This document shows positions 59,638 through 64,000 of a stretch of DNA of 64,000 nt, piece after piece (the stretch's first letter is position 1; every line of letters starts with the position of its first letter). The DNA is taken from assembly GCF_011603255.1 (NCBI RefSeq), contig NZ_JAANCM010000007.1:202242-266241 (forward strand). Direction: 5' to 3'. The notes beneath the pieces are model-generated. The model had not been told where the DNA came from. It saw nothing but the letters and a program-made list of their open reading frames with translations, and did no database searches. The translations under genes and the position numbers were made by a program. The stretch is from Ferranicluibacter rubi (GTDB taxonomy: Bacteria; Pseudomonadota; Alphaproteobacteria; Rhizobiales; Rhizobiaceae).

Positions 59638-60723
59638 GTCGTGTTGGGTGCGGAGCTTGCGATGCAGCTCGGCGGCTTGTCGATGGCGATGGGCGCCTTC
59701 CTCGCCGGCGTGCTCCTGTCTGAATCCTCTTTCCGTCACCAGCTCGAAGCCGATGTCGAGCCATTTCGCGGCATCCTGCTCGGGCTGTTTTTCTTGGGAT
59801 TCGGCATGTCGCTCGATCTTGCGGTCATCGCCGCCAACTGGCGGCTGATCGCACTCGCCGTCATCGCCTACATGGCGCTGAAGACCATCGGATTCTATGT
59901 GGTCGCCCGCCTGTTCCGGGCCGGAATCCGCGAGGCGATCGAGCGCGCCGTGCTGATGGCACAGGGTGGCGAGTTCGCCTTCGTGCTCTACGCTGCGGCC
60001 GCATCGGTCGGCATCATCGACAGTGAAGCAAACGCCATCCTGACGGCGACCATCATCGTCTCGATGACGCGCACTCCGCTCATGATCATCCTGCACGACC
60101 GGTTGATGCCCAAGCCCGCACCATCGATCGAAGGGGTCGAGGCGGCGGAGAATTTGTCGGCCAGCGTGTTGCTGATCGGCTTCGGCCGCTTCGGTCAGAT
60201 CGTTAGCCAGCCTCTGCTGGCGAATGGTTGCTCGATCTCCATCATCGAGACCGATACGGACGCCATCCGCGATGCGCAGGATTTCGGGTTCAAGGTCTAT
60301 TCTGGCGACGGAGCGCGCCTCGACATCCTTCATGCCGCCGGCGCCCATGACGCCGGCCTCGTCATTATCGCGGTCAATGACCGCGAGGCGAGCCTGAAGA
60401 TCGCCGAGCTGGTCAAGGCGGAGTTCCCGCTGGTGCCGGTGCTAACGCGCTCGTTCGACCGCGAGCATGCCATCGAACTGATCCATGCCGGCGTGGAATA
60501 TCAGATCCGCGAGACATTCGAATCTGCGCTGGCTCTCGGCCGGAAGGCGCTTGAACTGATGGATATGGATGAGGACGAACGTGGGCGCGTGATGGAGGAC
60601 GTTCGTCGACGCGATAGCGAGCGCTTCGCCCTTGAGACTACCGATGGCATCTACGCCGGTCGCGACCTGATCCATGGCAACACACCGCGCAGGGATGCCC
60701 CCGCGGACCCAAGCTCAGCTTGA
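59638..60723 (+). pseudogene. KefB-type potassium/proton antiporter, 5'-truncated
   Basis: Homology starts at Val-Val-Leu-Gly-Ala-Glu-Leu-Ala-Met-Gln-Leu-Gly-Gly-Leu-Ser-Met-Ala-Met-Gly, which is in the middle of the CPA2 membrane domain. It continues through the last helices and a full TrkA-N/RCK domain (Leu-Ile-Gly-Phe-Gly-Arg-Phe-Gly-Gln near residue 176 of the remnant). About the first 230 residues of a normal KefB are missing. Internal ATGs could express the C-terminal half, but no ribosome site is evident. The truncation point coincides with that of the chemoreceptor fragment. Confidence 0.82.
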
Positions 60724-61297
60724 TGATCGCCCGGCGCAACAGAACGCCCTGCGAAGGCGAGGACCGGATCTCGGCCGTCACGGGCTTCTGGCTGGAGGCG
60801 GGCGGGCGAGACCGCTGGTTCGAAAAGGACGTGAGCTTCGATCGCGATTTCCGTGACCGCTTCCTGGAATTCCATGGGGAGGTAGCGGCAAGGCGCTGCG
60901 ACAACTGGATGGCGACCGCGGATGGGCGCTCGCCCTGCTGATCCTTACAGACCAGTTCCCGCGCAACGCCTTTCGCGGCACGGCGCATATGTTCGCCACC
61001 GACCCGCTCGCCCGTCACTATGCCCGGCTGGCGTTGGACGCGCGGCATATGGCGCGCGTCAAGCCGGAGTTGCGGCTGTTCTTCTGTCTGCCTTTCGCCC
61101 ATTCGGAGGATATGGCCGATCAGGAGCTATCCGTGCGGCTCAACGCCGGGCTAGGACAGCCCTGGCTGGCGCACGCCGAAGGCCACCGCGATATTATTCG
61201 CCGCTTCGGACGCTTCCCACACCGTAATCCGGGGCTCGGCCGGATCACGACGGCGGAGGAGAGTGCCTATCTCGCGAGAGGCGGTTTCCAGGGGTAA
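60723..61297 (+). pseudogene. DUF924-family protein, frameshifted
   Basis: The first part (to about 60926) encodes Val-Thr-Gly-Phe-Trp-Leu-Glu-Ala-Gly and Arg-Phe-Leu-Glu-Phe-His-Gly. The second part, in the next frame, encodes Leu-Ala-Leu-Leu-Ile-Leu-Thr-Asp-Gln-Phe-Pro-Arg-Asn, then Phe-Cys-Leu-Pro-Phe-Ala-His-Ser-Glu and Arg-Phe-Gly-Arg-Phe-Pro-His-Arg-Asn. One extra G after 60926 joins them into a normal DUF924 protein of about 190 residues. Function of the family is unknown. The start overlaps the KefB stop. Confidence 0.78.
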
Positions 61298-61511
61298 GGG
61301 CTTGTCATCATCACGTATGCCGCGCGGAGGAGCTGGTGCTGAACCGTGGCTGACCACTCGGAATGAAGCTTGGCCGGCCATTCAAGGCGATATTAGAGAG
61401 CTCTCACGCTGTTTGCCGAGTGGCGAAAGACGAACAACCGGTAGGCGATCGGCTTGTCATAATGCCGGATGGCCCCGACGGGCCGTTCGGCAGAACGCTT
61501 CGGCGCCGCCT

Positions 61512-62288
61512 CTAATTCAGGACGGGCGCCACGTCGTTCACCGTTCTCAGGCCATTGACGGCTTCCTCGAAGAGCATCTGCGAATAGGCATGATGCGTGA
61601 CGCCGCGCTGCAGGTCTTCCTTTGTCACCTCGTCCACGAAGATGCCGCGCTGCATGACAAGGACGCGGTCGCACATATGGGCGATGACGGAGAGATCATG
61701 GCTGACGAGGACATAGGTGAGATTGCGCTCGTCGCGCAGATCGCAGAGGAGGTTGAGCACCTCGGCTTGGACGGAGACGTCGAGGGCCGACGTTGGCTCG
61801 TCGAGAAGCAGGATCTCCGGCTCGAGCATCAGGGCGCGGGCGATAGCGACGCGCTGGCGCTGGCCGCCGGATAGTTCGTGCGGAAAGCGCTCCGCAAACG
61901 TCTCGGGCAGGCCGACCTGGCGGAGCGCCGGACCGACGCGATCCCATCCCGGGCCCTTGTCCATGGCTCTGATCGGCTCGGCCAGAACCCGCTGGATGCG
62001 ATGGCGCGGATGGATGGAGCCATAGGGATCCTGGAAGACCATTTGTGCGAGCAGAAGCTGCTCGCGCCGGCGGTCAGGATCGATGGCTTCGCCGGCCAGG
62101 CGGATCGATCCCTCCCAGTGGCGGTCGAGTCCCGCAAGCGAGCGCAGGACGGTCGATTTTCCGCAACCGGACTCGCCCACGATCCCGAGCGTCTCACCCT
62201 TGCGCACGGAGAACGACACCGACTTGACGACCTGAGACCGGGCAGCGCCCTGCCCGAAGGAGACGGAGAGATTTTCGACATCGATCAT
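61512..62288 (-). CDS. Dipeptide/oligopeptide/nickel ABC transporter ATPase (DppF/NikE-like)
   Basis: The 258-residue ATPase has Walker A Gly-Glu-Ser-Gly-Cys-Gly-Lys-Ser-Thr near residue 38, the family mark Gln-Met-Val-Phe-Gln-Asp-Pro-Tyr-Gly-Ser-Ile-His-Pro, signature Leu-Ser-Gly-Gly-Gln-Arg-Gln-Arg and Walker B Ile-Leu-Leu-Leu-Asp-Glu-Pro-Thr-Ser. It overlaps the second ATPase gene by four bases. The substrate (peptide, nickel chelate or other) is not decidable from this part. Confidence 0.87.
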   Translation of the reverse strand: MIDVENLSVSFGQGAARSQVVKSVSFSVRKGETLGIVGESGCGKSTVLRSLAGLDRHWEGSIRLAGEAIDPDRRREQLLLAQMVFQDPYGSIHPRHRIQRVLAEPIRAMDKGPGWDRVGPALRQVGLPETFAERFPHELSGGQRQRVAIARALMLEPEILLLDEPTSALDVSVQAEVLNLLCDLRDERNLTYVLVSHDLSVIAHMCDRVLVMQRGIFVDEVTKEDLQRGVTHHAYSQMLFEEAVNGLRTVNDVAPVLN

Positions 62289-63127
62289 AGCGCGCTTCCG
62301 GCTTCGTTGATGGCCCGACGGTCGAGTACCTGCAATCGGGAAACGGGACGTTTCGGATCGGGCATGGCGGCGATCAGCCCGCGCGTATAGGGATGCGCGG
62401 CGTCTTCGAGCTTCGTCAGCGTTTCCACGACGCGTCCCTGATACATCACCAGCACCCGCTCGCAGAACGCGGCGACCATGCGGATATCGTGGCTGATGAG
62501 CAGGAGGGCTGAGGCGTTCTCCCGGACCAGTTCGTCGAGAAGCCGCAGCACATCGCCGCGCACGCTGACGTCGAGGGCCGATGTCGGTTCGTCGGCGATG
62601 ACCAGACGTGGTTTGGAGAGCAGCATCATCGCGATCATGACGCGCTGACCCATGCCGCCGGAGATCTGGTGCGGGTAGAGCGCCATCGTCCGCTCGATAT
62701 CGGCGATGCGGACGCGGCCGAGCATATCGGCGGCAAGCGCGTAGGCATCTTTCCGGCTGATCTTCTGATGCAGCGTTGCGGCTTCGGCCACCTGCTTGCC
62801 GACGGTGAGGACCGGATTGAGCGAATAGCGCGGGTCCTGCATGATCAGCGCCATGCGATTGCCTCGCAGGCCGCGCATCGCCTTCTCGCTGCGCGTCAAA
62901 AGCGGCGCGCCTTCGAAATCCATGGTCGCGGCCTCGATCCGGGCTGCGGGCGGCAGAAGGCGCATGACCGCGCGGCCGAGCGTCGATTTGCCCGAACCGG
63001 ACTCGCCGACAATGCCGACCCGCTCGGCGCCCACCGTCAGGCTGACGCCGTTGACGGCCGGGATCTTCGCCCGCCCGAAGCGAACCGAAAGATCCCGGAT
63101 CTGGAGAATGGGCTGGTCAACGAGCAT
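62285..63127 (-). CDS. Dipeptide/oligopeptide/nickel ABC transporter ATPase (DppD/NikD-like)
   Basis: The 280-residue ATPase has Walker A Gly-Glu-Ser-Gly-Ser-Gly-Lys-Ser-Thr near residue 39, Ile-Met-Gln-Asp-Pro-Arg-Tyr-Ser-Leu-Asn-Pro, and signature Ile-Ser-Gly-Gly-Met-Gly-Gln-Arg. The C-terminal oligopeptide-type tail carries His-Pro-Tyr-Thr-Arg-Gly-Leu. The start overlaps the end of the permease gene by eleven bases, so the operon is tightly packed. Confidence 0.87.
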   Translation of the reverse strand: MLVDQPILQIRDLSVRFGRAKIPAVNGVSLTVGAERVGIVGESGSGKSTLGRAVMRLLPPAARIEAATMDFEGAPLLTRSEKAMRGLRGNRMALIMQDPRYSLNPVLTVGKQVAEAATLHQKISRKDAYALAADMLGRVRIADIERTMALYPHQISGGMGQRVMIAMMLLSKPRLVIADEPTSALDVSVRGDVLRLLDELVRENASALLLISHDIRMVAAFCERVLVMYQGRVVETLTKLEDAAHPYTRGLIAAMPDPKRPVSRLQVLDRRAINEAGSAL

Positions 63128-63998
63128 GGCGGGGATCCAGTATGTCGCGCAGGGTGTCGCCCACGAGATTGAAGGCGAGGCTGGTGATCAGGATGGCAAG
63201 GCCCGGCATGACCGCGACCCACCAGTTGTCCAGCATGAACTTGCGCCCGTTGGAAATCATCGCGCCCCATTCGGGTGCCGGCGGCTGCGCGCCGAGCCCG
63301 AGGAAGCCGAGCGCGGCGGCCGTGAGGATGATGCCGGCCATGCTGAGAGTCAGCCGCACGACGACGGAGGGAATGCACATTGGCGCGATGTAGAGCAACA
63401 GCAGGCGCGTGCGCGATGCGCCGTAGAGCCTTGCCGCCGCCACATAGTCCGTGTTGCGCACGATCAACGTTTCGGCCCGTGCCAGACGCGCGATCGGCGG
63501 CCAGCCGGTGAGCGATATCGCGATGATGGCCGTGTTGAGGCCGGCGCCGAGCGCTGCGGCGAAGGCCAGCGCCAGAATGAGCGAGGGGAAGCTCAGGACG
63601 ACATCGGTCGCGCGCATGAGGATCGCGTCCGTGCGTCCGCCGACGAAGCCGGCGACGATGCCGATCAGAAGGCCGACGGGCCCGATGATCAGCGACACGG
63701 CGAGCACGGTCTGGATGGTGATCCGCGTGCCGTAGATCAGGCGGGAGAGAATATCCCGGCCGAACTCGTCGGTTCCCGCCCAGTGGGCGAAACTCGGCGG
63801 CTGGAGCGCCTGGGTGAGATCTTGCGACGTGGCACTGTAGGGCGCGATCCATGGCGCGAGAATGGCAACGATGACAAGGACGAGGAGAACCGCGAAACCG
63901 AACATGCCCAGAGGCTCGTCGGCCAGCTTGACGACGAAGCTCCGCAGGCTACCGGCAAAGCGGCTGACTGCACCCTGCGCCACAGGGGCGGGGGCGGG
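63117..63998 (-). CDS. Dipeptide/oligopeptide/nickel ABC transporter permease (DppC/NikC-like), possibly 5'-incomplete
   Basis: The membrane protein has the DppC build: first helix at about residues 26-46 counted from the GTG at 63983, Gly-Thr-Asp-Glu-Phe-Gly-Arg-Asp-Ile-Leu-Ser-Arg-Leu-Ile-Tyr-Gly-Thr-Arg, and a late Glu-Trp-Gly-Ala-Met-Ile. The GTG at 63983 could be the start (288 residues), but the frame remains open to the window edge through an Ala-Pro repeat, so the real start may lie outside. The other permease and the binding protein are expected further right. Confidence 0.85.
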   Translation of the reverse strand, partial: PAPAPVAQGAVSRFAGSLRSFVVKLADEPLGMFGFAVLLVLVIVAILAPWIAPYSATSQDLTQALQPPSFAHWAGTDEFGRDILSRLIYGTRITIQTVLAVSLIIGPVGLLIGIVAGFVGGRTDAILMRATDVVLSFPSLILALAFAAALGAGLNTAIIAISLTGWPPIARLARAETLIVRNTDYVAAARLYGASRTRLLLLYIAPMCIPSVVVRLTLSMAGIILTAAALGFLGLGAQPPAPEWGAMISNGRKFMLDNWWVAVMPGLAILITSLAFNLVGDTLRDILDPRHAR

Positions 63999-64000
63999 GG

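Overview
This is about 64 kb of GC-rich DNA that reads as an alphaproteobacterium of the Rhizobiaceae (Rhizobium/Agrobacterium/Ensifer/Shinella type). The reasons are the linked glxBCD-like, soxBDAG-like and purU genes, the short cold-shock gene followed by a 74-residue charged protein, the HWE-type kinase, and the many ABC uptake operons each with its own regulator. No ribosomal, tRNA or core replication gene is visible. Almost everything is catabolism, uptake or local regulation, which would suit a chromid or megaplasmid (inference).

Region 1 (1-1.7 kb) holds the end of a family 2 glycosyltransferase and a secreted royal-jelly-like beta-propeller protein. Region 2 (1.7-24 kb) is the main system: a nearly complete tetrahydrofolate-linked pathway for methylated amines. 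Tmm would oxidise trimethylamine to its N-oxide and Tdm would split that to dimethylamine and formaldehyde. A haem-dependent dimethylamine demethylase (four genes, HODM/Dmm type) would give methylamine. GmaS and MgsABC would make N-methylglutamate, MgdABCD would oxidise it, and PurU would release formate from formyl-folate. An APC permease, a cupin-XRE regulator and a GlxA-type AraC regulator belong to it. A 21-bp motif occurs both in front of the regulator/permease divergon and in front of mgsA.

Region 3 (24-30.6 kb) has an exonuclease, a HutC-like repressor and a polar amino acid ABC operon whose binding-protein gene is frameshifted. The operon ends in a histidine-lyase-like protein that lacks the Ala-Ser-Gly triad that forms the MIO cofactor. 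Region 4 (30.8-39.98 kb) holds a two-component pair, cspA, a TetR/lactonase-like pair, a ykoF-thiXZY operon behind a TPP riboswitch, and a WYL regulator/RidA pair with a phased three-part operator.

Region 5 (40-41.6 kb) is a scar of mobile DNA: a broken tyrosine recombinase beside an HNH nuclease. Region 6 (41.8-49.5 kb) is a ROK-regulated sugar ABC operon with a Gfo/Idh/MocA oxidoreductase. Region 7 (49.7-58.5 kb) is a ferric hydroxamate operon (fecI-fecR-fhuA-fhuD-fhuB-fhuF) with fhuC divergent. Region 8 (58.5-61.3 kb) is decayed: LysR, chemoreceptor, KefB and DUF924 remnants. Region 9 (61.5 kb to the end) is part of a dipeptide/nickel-type ABC operon that runs out of the window.

All functions are read from sequence and from memory of protein families. 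No database search or alignment was run.
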